DNA of 38,027 nt, taken from assembly GCA_007376535.1 (NCBI GenBank), contig VMGK01000014.1:1-38027 (forward strand), given 5' to 3'. A program made the translations under genes and the position numbers. Under the pieces are notes generated by a model that worked only from the letters and a program-made list of their open reading frames with translations, was not told the origin of the DNA and ran no database searches. This stretch comes from Candidatus Berkelbacteria bacterium Licking1014_7 (lineage in GTDB: Bacteria; Patescibacteriota; UBA1384; GWA2-35-9; CG2-30-39-44). Shown here one piece after another: positions 6,878 to 14,074 of the stretch (position 1 is its first letter; each line of letters begins with the position of its first letter).

Positions 6878-7379
6878 AGTGATTTGGATTTTGATCTAAT
6901 TCTTTTTTGTTATTAGCTACAGGAATTGAAGCCAAAAAACCTACAATTGATAATAAAATAAATACTATCGAAAAAACAAATGCCATTTTGAGACGAATGC
7001 CGAGTATCTCGGTTTTTGTCGTGTCAAATGTTCCTATGGCAAACGCAACCCAAAAAGTCAAACTTAAACCGGAAAGTATCCCAACGAGAGTTTGAATAAT
7101 GGTTGGCTCGATTTCTGCCTTATGGTAATCGCTGAATACTGCTGGGTCGTAAAACCGCGAATTAATGTTAGTAGTATTCACAAACACAAATATTGAAATA
7201 ACCATAAGAACGATAAATCCGCTAAGCCAGCTTGCAGCCATGAGGATTGCTACAGAATGAAAACCATGTGCGTTAAATTGGTCAATAAAATTGTCAATCC
7301 CGCCAAGAAGACAGAGAAAAGACAGAACATAAAATGCTGATCTCGCAAATCTGCTTCTTGCGTTCCACTTCATCTTCAT
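6876..7379 (-). CDS. Hypothetical four-helix membrane protein
   Basis: A 167-residue integral membrane protein with four predicted transmembrane segments at about residues 15-30, 42-66, 93-113 and 131-152. The N terminus is basic (KMKWNARSRFARS) and the C terminus is a short charged tail. I do not recognise a family. The start overlaps the stop of the upstream gene by 4 bp (ATGA) and GGTGGAGAG precedes it, so the two genes form an operon ending at the terminator at 6841. Confidence 0.7.
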   Translation of the reverse strand: MKMKWNARSRFARSAFYVLSFLCLLGGIDNFIDQFNAHGFHSVAILMAASWLSGFIVLMVISIFVFVNTTNINSRFYDPAVFSDYHKAEIEPTIIQTLVGILSGLSLTFWVAFAIGTFDTTKTEILGIRLKMAFVFSIVFILLSIVGFLASIPVANNKKELDQNPNH

Positions 7380-7666
7380 CTCTCCACCTCCGTGTCGTTT
7401 GGCTCGGTTTTTTTACATGATAGATTGCCTAGAAATTCTACTATCGCCATGGCGGCAAATGGAATTAATGCGAAAAATATCAAAAAACCTAAGCCGCTAA
7501 TCTTATTTCCTTCAGATAATTTAAAGAGTAATTTAAAACATCCAAAAACAAATAAACAAGGCAAAGATATCATTAAACAACAAGGGATGAGATTAGATAT
7601 TATCTTTTTTATTGTAAACCAATGCCAACAGTAAAAGCGACTGATTGACTTTATACCTTTTCGCAT
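7376..7666 (-). CDS. Hypothetical small membrane protein
   Basis: A 96-residue protein with two hydrophobic segments (about residues 24-48 and 57-80), a basic N terminus and a short acidic tail. AGGTAGAGAG lies directly before the ATG. It is the first gene of a two-gene operon with the four-helix protein at 6876, overlapping it by 4 bp. Function unknown. Small paired membrane proteins of this kind in accessory regions are sometimes immunity or holin-like proteins, but nothing here shows that. Confidence 0.65.
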   Translation of the reverse strand: MRKGIKSISRFYCWHWFTIKKIISNLIPCCLMISLPCLFVFGCFKLLFKLSEGNKISGLGFLIFFALIPFAAMAIVEFLGNLSCKKTEPNDTEVER

Positions 7667-8027
7667 CTCTCTACCTCGTTTTCAATAAACAAATACTTGC
7701 ATTCAGTATAGACATTTGAGAAACTGATGTCAATAGCAAGTGTCCGACACATTCTATTTGGCGCGAGGCGCTGGACAAAAAGCCAAAAGTTTGCTAAGGT
7801 TAAAATGTTTGATAATCAGCACATTGACAAAGCGATTAAGCAAAAACATATAGAGATGAAGCAGGCAGAGACGAAGCAAGCCGCCACAGCGATTTAGAAT
7901 TTGAATTAGCAGAGAGTGGTGGCGCGATGAAATTAATGTTTTGTTTGTTTATCGCATAGAATCAGAAAATCGTCGCATATTATATTTGAATCCGAATCTA
8001 CGGCCGAATCTACGAGGAGGAAAAGAG
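7667..8027. other. Gene-poor stretch
   Basis: Mostly without clear features. A 56-codon frame at 7727-7897 (plus strand) is open but has a repetitive KQAETKQAA tail and no ribosome binding site, so I do not call it. CGAATCTACG is duplicated just before the ribosome binding site of the next gene (about 7992-8014). Confidence 0.4.
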
Positions 8028-8348
8028 ATGCCAGATAGCGAACGACTTTGTTGGCAGGACGAAAATGTGCCGGTATCCTTGATTATTCGGTGCACCGGGT
8101 GCGATGCCTGGCTAAGATATGCATTGAGACCACCGTTAAATAATATGTTAGATGCCGTTGAGCAACTGAAAGAATTACAGGAATATGTGCAAGAAAGCGA
8201 AACCAAAGCAGAAGAGATGTTTTCTGCTTGGCATTCAAGTTCTCAACCAAGTTCTCAACCAAGTTTTCAACCAGATTCTCAACCTGATTGCCAGTCAGGG
8301 TTTACTGTTTTGCTTGATCAGAAACCGATTCGCCAAATTGCAGATTAG
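8028..8348 (+). CDS. Hypothetical protein with Ser-Gln-Pro tandem repeat
   Basis: A 106-residue protein with its start set by GAGGAGGAAAAGAG directly before the ATG at 8028. The N-terminal half contains a Cys pair (RCTGCDAW) that could bind a metal or form a disulfide, then a helix (DAVEQLKELQEYVQESE). A tandem SQPS-type repeat follows (SSQPSSQPSFQPDSQP), encoded by a 12-base DNA repeat unit that could slip in length. The family is unknown. A terminator follows at 8407. Confidence 0.65.
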   Translation: MPDSERLCWQDENVPVSLIIRCTGCDAWLRYALRPPLNNMLDAVEQLKELQEYVQESETKAEEMFSAWHSSSQPSSQPSFQPDSQPDCQSGFTVLLDQKPIRQIAD

Positions 8349-8406
8349 AGTTTATTGGCTAACATTGATATGTCAAGACCATTTTACACTTAGGTTTTAG
8401 GTATGT

Positions 8407-8434
8407 GGCGTCGTGAAAAAGGCGCCCTTTTTTT
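8407..8434 (+). terminator. Rho-independent terminator
   Basis: GGCGTC (8407-8412) pairs with GGCGCC (8421-8426) with one G-T wobble and an 8-base loop, followed by CTTTTTTT. Confidence 0.65.
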
Positions 8435-8435
8435 G

Positions 8436-8515
8436 TCTAATCATTGGACTTCTTCCGCAACAACCTTTTTAGGGTCCCAAATTAGGGCCACCAAATTAGG
8501 GCCAGGCCCTACAAA
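8436..8515. repeat. Repeat debris: CCGCAA end plus AAATTAGGGCC repeats
   Basis: The stretch GACTTCTTCCGCAACAACC is the near complement of 34089-34110 (CTTCTTCCGCAATAACC there). It is followed by two close copies of CCAAATTAGGGCC. These look like fragments of small mobile elements. Confidence 0.55.
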
Positions 8516-8534
8516 ACTACAAAAACAAAACGTT

Positions 8535-8562
8535 AAAAAAGCAATACGATGTCGTATTGCTT
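8535..8562 (-). terminator. Terminator of the orphan gene at 8642
   Basis: A perfect 10-bp stem AAGCAATACG/CGTATTGCTT with a 4-base loop. On the minus strand it is followed by a run of T, 80 bp downstream of the stop of the minus-strand gene. Confidence 0.7.
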
Positions 8563-8641
8563 GAGGGAAAAGGAAATTACGAATTCCAATGAGGTGAAGT
8601 CATCGCTGCGGGGAGTAATTCATACGGGAACAAACCGGGTC

Positions 8642-9025
8642 CTACTTCTCGGAAAAAATACCATTTAAGAAAAATCTTTTGGGCTTTCTCTCTTTAACAT
8701 ATTGTTTAGCCAGCGCCGAAGGCGCTGTTCTGGGTTGAGTACTAACTGGTTTTCCATTTTTTTCTCCATTTGAGAAATTGGCGGTAATAATCATTGTTGC
8801 TTCGACATCGTGTATTGCGAGCAAGACCTCATATCGAAATAATACAGAATCAAGAAGATCAGGAGTAATATTATCAACTTTGATTTGATCACCTTCAACA
8901 GTTATATTTACATCTGGGTTAGTTGAAGATAATTCTCGCGCTTCATCAAGGCATTGGTCCACATTTTCTGGCAGTCCTTCAAGTGACGAAAGACCGATCT
9001 CGCATACTGTTGGTTTCATTGTCAT
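8642..9025 (-). CDS. Hypothetical protein (127 aa)
   Basis: Unrecognised soluble protein. The start at 9025 is supported by AGGAGG nine bases upstream; an ATG two codons later is also possible. The first 85 residues look like a compact alpha/beta domain (VDQCLDEARELS, then alternating strands VNITVEGDQIKVDNI). The C-terminal 35 residues are basic and probably disordered (TQPRTAPSALAKQYVKERKPKR), which could contact nucleic acid. No neighbours suggest a role. It has its own terminator. Confidence 0.65.
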   Translation of the reverse strand: MTMKPTVCEIGLSSLEGLPENVDQCLDEARELSSTNPDVNITVEGDQIKVDNITPDLLDSVLFRYEVLLAIHDVEATMIITANFSNGEKNGKPVSTQPRTAPSALAKQYVKERKPKRFFLNGIFSEK

Positions 9026-9311
9026 TGGTGGTTTCCTCCTGTTGGTTGATGAGATAAGTTGAGTTGCAAGTTCCGTTTTGTGTTGTTAATGTGCTATCTT
9101 GTTTAATTCTTCTATAATTCATTTTATTTTATCAAACCCCAATACCTTGTCAAATTTTTGACTTTTTTTGCCAAATGAAATACAATGAAATTGTCAATTA
9201 AATTATTAAATTTAACAGCAGATAAAAATTTCAAGATGAAAATTATCGCACGATCAACATCAGACAATCAGGGACAAAACAGATTTTTTGTATCTGCGCG
9301 AGGGTTTTATT

Positions 9312-10814
9312 ATGGATTTATTAGTATTTTGGATTGTTGCCTCAGGTATTGTCGGGGTTGGAGCCGGGGCAGTGGGGGGAAACATTGTTCGCAAGCGCTG
9401 GATTAGTCAGAAAGAAGAAAAGATCTTGACGCGACAAAAAGAAATCATCTTAAAAGCCAAAGATGAAGCGCTTCAGATACAAGAAAAAGCCAAGGATGAG
9501 GAAGAAAAGCGGAGAAAAAATTCAGATGAAATTGAAAATCGTTTGCGCGATCGCGAGATAATGGTTGACAAGCGATTGGACGATTTGGACGCGCAACGGA
9601 AGGATTTGGAAAATCGCCGCCGGGACATTAGTAGAATTCGTCGGGAAATTGACGAAATTCGTTCTAAGCATTTAGAGACCTTAGAAAAAGTCGCTGGAAT
9701 GAAAAAGGACGAGGCGCGGATAGATTTACTCAATCAGGTTGAAAAAGAATACAGCGCGGATTTGGTTAAAAAAATTAAAGAATATAAGCAGGCGCTGAAA
9801 GAAGATAGCGAGCGCGAAGCGCGTAAAATTTTATCCACTTCCCTTGAGCGAATTGCTGGCGAATTCACTGCTGAACATACTTCTTACACTGTGGCGCTTC
9901 CGTCAGAAGAACTAAAAGGCAGAATTATTGGCAAAGAAGGCAGAAATGTTCAGGCGTTTGAGAAAATGACTGGCGTTGATGTAATTATTGACGACACGCC
10001 CGATGTGGTTCAAGTATCTTCTTTTGATCCGGTCCGTCGCTATATTGGAAAATTGACTTTGGAAAAATTGGTGGAAGACGGCAGAATTCAGCCGACTCGC
10101 ATTGAAGAAGTTTTCAAAAAGACCACTGAAGAAGTTAATAAACAAATTAAAGAAGAAGGCGAGCAAGCGGCGTACGATGCTGGAGTTCCGGGGTTGCATC
10201 CGGACTTGATTAAAATTTTAGGTCGGCTAAAATTTCGCACTTCTTATGGTCAAAATCAGTTAAAGCACGGTTTGGAGGTTTCAACGATTGCCGGGATTTT
10301 GGCGCAAGAATTAGGCGCAGATGTCAATGTGGCAAAAAAAGCCGGACTTTTACACGACATTGGCAAAGCGATTGATCACGAAGTTGAAGGCGCGCACCAT
10401 CATATTTCAATGGATATTGCCCGAAAGTATGGTTTGTCTGAGGTGGTGGTGAATGCGATCGGCGCGCATCATGATGACATCGATCCCAAGACAGTTGAGG
10501 CGGTTTTAGTGCGCGCGGCAGACGCGATTTCCGGCGCGCGACCGGGCGCCAGACGGGAATCAGTTGAACATTATATGAAACGGTTGACCGAACTGGAAAA
10601 TGTGACAAATAATTTCAAAGGTGTGGAAAAGTCATTTGCCATCCAAGCCGGTCGCGAAGTGCGAATTTTGGTTAAACCAGAAGAAATTGACGATTTGGCG
10701 TCGCTTAAACTTGCCAAAGACATCGCGCAAAAGATTGAACGGGACTTGCAATATCCGGGCACGATCAAGGTAAATGTCATTCGTGAAACCCGGGCGATCG
10801 AGTATGCGAAGTAA
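9312..10814 (+). CDS. rny: Ribonuclease Y
   Basis: RNase Y is a membrane-anchored endoribonuclease that starts mRNA decay. The domain order is complete: an N-terminal transmembrane helix (residues 2-24), a long basic-acidic coiled coil (about 30-175), a KH RNA-binding domain with [10 protein letters not shown] at residue 203, and an HD phosphohydrolase domain with the metal-binding HD pair at H348-D349 ([10 protein letters not shown]). The 500-residue length is typical. The ATG at 9312 is chosen because it begins right before the membrane helix; AGGG lies 8-11 bases upstream. ruvB follows after 58 bp with its own promoter-like -10 box. Confidence 0.97.
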   Translation: MDLLVFWIVASGIVGVGAGAVGGNIVRKRWISQKEEKILTRQKEIILKAKDEALQIQEKAKDEEEKRRKNSDEIENRLRDREIMVDKRLDDLDAQRKDLENRRRDISRIRREIDEIRSKHLETLEKVAGMKKDEARIDLLNQVEKEYSADLVKKIKEYKQALKEDSEREARKILSTSLERIAGEFTAEHTSYTVALPSEELKGRIIGKEGRNVQAFEKMTGVDVIIDDTPDVVQVSSFDPVRRYIGKLTLEKLVEDGRIQPTRIEEVFKKTTEEVNKQIKEEGEQAAYDAGVPGLHPDLIKILGRLKFRTSYGQNQLKHGLEVSTIAGILAQELGADVNVAKKAGLLHDIGKAIDHEVEGAHHHISMDIARKYGLSEVVVNAIGAHHDDIDPKTVEAVLVRAADAISGARPGARRESVEHYMKRLTELENVTNNFKGVEKSFAIQAGREVRILVKPEEIDDLASLKLAKDIAQKIERDLQYPGTIKVNVIRETRAIEYAK

Positions 10815-10857
10815 GGGTCGGATTACAAGAGAGCGCCGCCCATTATTAAATTTTTTG

Positions 10858-10866
10858 TGCTATATT
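10858..10866 (+). promoter_or_regulatory. Extended -10 box of ruvB
   Basis: TGCTATATT is placed 6 bases before the ruvB ATG, the same geometry as TGCTATAAT before mltG. Transcription would begin at about the start codon, giving a leaderless mRNA. Confidence 0.55.
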
Positions 10867-10872
10867 GATTTT

Positions 10873-11850
10873 ATGAAAAAAGAAAATAATGTGATAGACG
10901 AAACATTGCGTCCGCAAGCGCTTGACGAATATATTGGACAGAAAAAAATCAAGCATTCTTTGATGATATATATGCAGGCAGCCAAAGCGCGCCAAGAGCC
11001 ATTGCCTCATACTTTAGTCCATGGCGGTCCGGGGTTGGGAAAAACCACATTAGCCAATATTATTGCGCGCGAGATGGCGACTGGATTAAAAGTTACTTCT
11101 GGTCCAGCAATTGAGCGCACTGGCGATTTGGCGTCAATCCTTACCAATTTACAGCCCGGCGACATTTTGTTTGTAGATGAAATTCATCGGCTTAATCGTA
11201 ATATTGAGGAAGTGTTATATCCGGCTTTGGAGGACTTTGCGCTTGATTTAGTGGTGGGAAAAGGACCAAGCGCCAAGACCCTGCGACTGGAACTGCCGCC
11301 TTTTACTCTTGTGGGCGCGACGACTAAAATTGGTTCGCTTTCATCTCCGCTTCGCGATCGCTTTGGTGTGGTTTATCATTTGGACTTTTACACGCAAGAA
11401 GATATTGAACAAATTTTAAAGCGGAGCGCGCGAATTATCAAAATAAAATTGGATGAAGACGCAAAGGCGGAAATTGCCAAAAGAAGTCGGCATACGCCAC
11501 GGGTGGCAAATCGACTTTTGGCGCGGCTTCGCGATTTTGCGCAAGTGAAAAAACAAAAAAATATTGACAAAATATCTGCCCTACAGGCGCTGGATGTGCT
11601 TGAAATTGACGGGCTCGGATTAGATCAAAGCGATCGCCGGATTTTAGAAATTATTGCTACAAAATTTAGCGGTGGTCCAGTTGGTTTGTCAACCATCGCT
11701 GCCGCGACTCATGAAGAAAAAGAAACGATTGAAGAAGTGATTGAGCCATATTTGATTCAATTGGGATTTCTGGAGCGAACGCCCAAAGGTCGGCGACTTA
11801 CCCCGGCCGCTTTTCGCCATCTTGGCTTAACGTCCAAAGGTTTGATATGA
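10873..11850 (+). CDS. ruvB: Holliday junction ATP-dependent helicase RuvB
   Basis: RuvB is the AAA+ motor that drives branch migration of Holliday junctions together with RuvA and before RuvC cleavage. It has the expected N-terminal [13 protein letters not shown], Walker A GGPGLGKT at residues 51-58, Walker B FVDEIHRL with D102-E103, sensor 1 GATTK, an arginine finger in RDRFG, and the C-terminal winged helix ([17 protein letters not shown]). The 325-residue length is normal. The in-frame region upstream of 10873 overlaps rny and is not conserved in style, so the ATG at 10873 is the start. No ruvA or ruvC is present in the window. Confidence 0.97.
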   Translation: MKKENNVIDETLRPQALDEYIGQKKIKHSLMIYMQAAKARQEPLPHTLVHGGPGLGKTTLANIIAREMATGLKVTSGPAIERTGDLASILTNLQPGDILFVDEIHRLNRNIEEVLYPALEDFALDLVVGKGPSAKTLRLELPPFTLVGATTKIGSLSSPLRDRFGVVYHLDFYTQEDIEQILKRSARIIKIKLDEDAKAEIAKRSRHTPRVANRLLARLRDFAQVKKQKNIDKISALQALDVLEIDGLGLDQSDRRILEIIATKFSGGPVGLSTIAAATHEEKETIEEVIEPYLIQLGFLERTPKGRRLTPAAFRHLGLTSKGLI

Positions 11851-11855
11851 TATAT

Positions 11856-12026
11856 TAAATCAAAAAGCAAAGAGTAAAAGTTAAATGTCAAAATCCAAAT
11901 TGTTCCCCCGAAAGCTATCGCAACGGGGATATTTGAGCTTTGGAATTAAAAACCCTGCCCCGTAATCCCGCCAAGGCGGGTGTTCGGGGTCATTTTGATT
12001 TTTAATGTTTGATATTTGATTTATTA
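11856..12026. repeat. TAAATCAAA-terminated element, copy 1
   Basis: It begins TAAATCAAAAAGCAAAGAG and ends GATATTTGATTTA, so the ends are short inverted repeats (TAAATCAAA/TTTGATTTA). A shorter copy with the same ends forms the C-terminal codons of tsaE at 16247-16326. The interior holds a CCCCGTAAT..GTTCGGGG hairpin. It lies between ruvB and the next gene. Confidence 0.6.
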
Positions 12027-12028
12027 AT

Positions 12029-12232
12029 ATGTTTGATATAATATCAGTTGCAATTTATACTTTATTTTTAATAATTTTTGGGGGTTTGAGTTGGTATTTT
12101 ACTCAGCGGGTCTTAGATATGCGATTTAAGGGAGATAAAAGCGTTTTAGCGGTAAGAATTTATGCGTTTTCTTTGGTTATAATATTTGCGCTAACATTAA
12201 TTTTTTTATTGATAAACAATTTAATACCTTGA
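12029..12232 (+). CDS. Small two-helix membrane protein
   Basis: A 67-residue protein made of two transmembrane segments (about residues 5-25 and 43-64) joined by a short charged loop (TQRVLDMRFKGDKS). The family is not recognised. Its stop codon lies inside the CTTGAATTAC palindrome. It directly precedes the PH-domain membrane protein, and the two may be co-transcribed. The gene has no clear Shine-Dalgarno sequence and begins just after the TAAATCAAA element. Confidence 0.6.
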   Translation: MFDIISVAIYTLFLIIFGGLSWYFTQRVLDMRFKGDKSVLAVRIYAFSLVIIFALTLIFLLINNLIP

Positions 12233-12248
12233 ATTACGAAATTCAAGG
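12227..12248. repeat. CTTGAATTAC/G palindrome, copy 2
   Basis: The palindrome CCTTGAATTAC/GAAATTCAAGG overlaps the stop codon of the small membrane protein. It is identical in sequence to the copy at 35053. Confidence 0.75.
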
Positions 12249-12260
12249 TTAAGATAATTT

Positions 12261-12908
12261 ATGCAAGAAGAAAGAAAAGACCTTCACCGGGAGTATTACT
12301 TTTCAACGCCAGAGCATGAAATTAAAGGCGAGGAAATCGTTATTTTTAGCCGTCCGCACATTTTATCCTTTCTGCCCACGGTTTTATTTTTGATTGTTTT
12401 GGGTCTGGCGCCGCTTTTGTTACTTTTGATTTTGATAATTGTGTCTAATAGCAACGAGAATATTTTTTTGCAAGACAAGCAAATGGTAAATATCTTTATT
12501 TTAAGTTCAAGCGCCTACTATTTGGGTTTGGCTTTTTTGTCGCTTAGCGAGTGGATAAATTATTATTACGATGTGTTGATTGTAACACCAAATCATTTAA
12601 TCGATGTTAATCAAAGAACCATATTTAGTCGTGAAATCAGTCAGTTGCATTTAACGCAAGTTGAAGATGTGCGTTCGCAGATAAAAGGCATTTTTCCAAC
12701 TTTTTTTGCCTATGGTAATGTAATCGTTCAGACAGCCGGGGCGCTGGAAAATACTTTGATTAAAAATATTCCCAGTCCGCAAAAAGTTTCTTCAAAAATA
12801 ATGCAACTTCATAGCGGCGCGATCGCGCGCAGAGCGCGACCAGTAGAATTTTCGCCAGTTGATATCGCTAAACTTTTCGCGCAGGGAGAAAAGCAAAATG
12901 GCAAATAA
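12261..12908 (+). CDS. Bacterial PH-domain membrane protein
   Basis: A 215-residue protein of the bacterial pleckstrin-homology (bPH2, YdbS/YdbT-like) type. The order is a charged N terminus with EIVIFSRPHILSF, two transmembrane helices (about residues 37-62 and 75-100), then the PH-like domain: YDVLIVTPNHLIDVNQRTIFSREISQLHLTQVEDV and GNVIVQTAG. Proteins of this type are membrane-associated scaffolds of mostly unknown function. The last 11 bases overlap the archease-like gene, so the two are translated together. Confidence 0.85.
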   Translation: MQEERKDLHREYYFSTPEHEIKGEEIVIFSRPHILSFLPTVLFLIVLGLAPLLLLLILIIVSNSNENIFLQDKQMVNIFILSSSAYYLGLAFLSLSEWINYYYDVLIVTPNHLIDVNQRTIFSREISQLHLTQVEDVRSQIKGIFPTFFAYGNVIVQTAGALENTLIKNIPSPQKVSSKIMQLHSGAIARRARPVEFSPVDIAKLFAQGEKQNGK

Positions 12909-13269
12909 AATTGAGGTTAGGGCTAAAAATTTAAGCGAGTTGTTTGAAACAATGACGTTTACATTATTTGAAAATTGTCTGGGAGAAACCGTGACGCAAA
13001 AGACAACAGAAGAGCGAGAGATAAAGGTCCACGCAGTGGATGAAAATTCTTTGCTTTATGAATGGCTGAACGCCTTTTTGAAAATTGCTGACGAGCAGGG
13101 GTTAGTGCCTCAGGAAATCAATGTCTTAGAAATGAACGATCGGGAGATTGTGGCGCAGGTCAAACTGAAAAAAGAGGAAAAAATTTCTTGTTTTCCATCA
13201 GCAATTTCGGCTGATATTTCAATTAAAAAAACTCGTAGTGGATTTTTGGCGCGCGTGCAATGGGAATAA
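12898..13269 (+). CDS. Archease-like protein
   Basis: Archease stimulates the RNA ligase RtcB, which joins 2',3'-cyclic phosphate ends during RNA repair and tRNA splicing. This 123-residue protein shows the family's core: IEVRAKNLSELFETM, then a middle strand-helix unit with DENSLLYEWLNAFLKIADEQGL, and the C-terminal strands. The usual N-terminal His-x-Ala-Asp segment is absent or very short, so a metal ligand may be missing. The ATG at 12898 overlaps the PH-protein gene by 11 bp. No rtcB is visible in the window, so the pairing with RtcB is an inference from the family. Confidence 0.75.
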   Translation: MANKIEVRAKNLSELFETMTFTLFENCLGETVTQKTTEEREIKVHAVDENSLLYEWLNAFLKIADEQGLVPQEINVLEMNDREIVAQVKLKKEEKISCFPSAISADISIKKTRSGFLARVQWE

Positions 13270-13292
13270 AGAATGCCAGCCGGATTCTTTAT
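13265..13292. repeat. AAAGAATGCC hairpin, single copy
   Basis: ATAAAGAATGCC..GGATTCTTTAT forms a hairpin over the archease stop codon. It is the same hairpin as in the longer elements at 1847, 13861 and 13921, and as at 27631. It may serve as a terminator. Confidence 0.7.
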
Positions 13293-13375
13293 CCGTCTGA
13301 TACTTTAATTCGAACAGGCAGGGAAAAGATAGAGAACGACAGAATTAAAAATCCCTTTACTTGTTTATTGATTGT

Positions 13376-13747
13376 TTATTGAGTAGTAAAGGGAGAATGG
13401 AATTCGCGCTGGAGAGAGAAGGTAAGGTGCATTTTATCAGGATCTTTTTTAAGCAGTGTTGCAATGTATTCCTGATTCTCACTGCCATAGTATACAATTT
13501 CGTGAAGATCCTCTTGGTTATTGTGAATGTGCTCGGGAATAAGCGAATGCGGGACAAAGCCCGGGTAGACGATTTCTTGTTGGCTTAAGACCGTTACCAC
13601 GATGCCTTGTTGGCGACTTGGGTCGGGGTTTTCTCTGGTGCCCTGAATGTAAGATTGAGCGCGGACAATATATTCTACTCCTTCCCGAAAAGATTCATTG
13701 AAGTCCTTTGGGGTTTGCCGCTGGATGAATCTAGGTTTTTTTCGCAT
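13376..13747 (-). CDS. Hypothetical protein (123 aa)
   Basis: Unrecognised soluble protein. The start at 13747 is chosen because GAGGTGGGAAAG precedes it; the open frame extends further upstream without support. It has a basic N terminus (MRKKPRFIQRQTPKDF), a helix (REGVEYIVRAQSYIQG), then strand-rich sequence (GIVVTVLSQQEIVYPG) and a His-rich turn (HIHNNQEDLHEIVYYG) that could bind a metal. It lies alone between two hairpin-element clusters. Confidence 0.6.
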   Translation of the reverse strand: MRKKPRFIQRQTPKDFNESFREGVEYIVRAQSYIQGTRENPDPSRQQGIVVTVLSQQEIVYPGFVPHSLIPEHIHNNQEDLHEIVYYGSENQEYIATLLKKDPDKMHLTFSLQREFHSPFTTQ

Positions 13748-13829
13748 CTTTCCCACCTCGCTAATCTTTTGCCTGAGCATACGACAAAATTGAATAAAAA
13801 TCAATAGCCAAGAAATGTTGGATTAATTC

Positions 13830-13838
13830 TGGTATAAT
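13830..13838 (+). promoter_or_regulatory. Extended -10 box before the lamin-tail gene
   Basis: TGGTATAAT is a consensus extended -10. It precedes an ATG (13840) by only one base and is followed by two tandem hairpin elements, then by the interrupted 5' end of the lamin-tail gene. It was probably the promoter of that gene before the elements arrived (inference). Confidence 0.5.
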
Positions 13839-13860
13839 TATGGACAAGACCCATTGCGAA

Positions 13861-13920
13861 ATAAAGAATCCTGCTGGCATTCTTTTTTACGCTAATTGTA
13901 ATGGGCTGCGCCCTCTTGTA
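13861..13920 (+). repeat. AAAGAATCC hairpin element, tandem copy 1
   Basis: The order is ATAAAGAATCC hairpin, TTTTTTACGCTA, TAATGGGC, then GCGCCCTCTTGTA. The next copy starts immediately afterwards. Confidence 0.75.
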
Positions 13921-14000
13921 ATAAAGAATCCGCAGGAGCGGCATTCTTTTTTACGCTATCCGCCAGCTGGCGGAGTAATGGGATTTTACTGCGCCTCGCT
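13921..14000 (+). repeat. AAAGAATCC hairpin element, tandem copy 2
   Basis: Same order as copy 1, with an extra CCGCCAGCTGGCGG palindrome after TTTTTTACGC and an ATTTTACT insertion after TAATGGG. Its end merges with the presumed signal-peptide codons of the lamin-tail gene. Confidence 0.65.
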
Positions 14001-14074
14001 CTTTCTTCTGAAAGGGCGCGCTGGCAGACGAAACACCCCCGCCGATTATTATTTCAGAAATTTTACCGAATCCA

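Noticed and set aside
7727-7897. 56-codon plus-strand frame
   Set aside because: Repetitive KQAETKQAA tail, no ribosome binding site and no recognisable domain.
8220-8285. CRISPR-like short repeats
   Set aside because: The 12-base tandem units have no spacers and encode the SQPS repeat; no CRISPR array is seen anywhere in the window.
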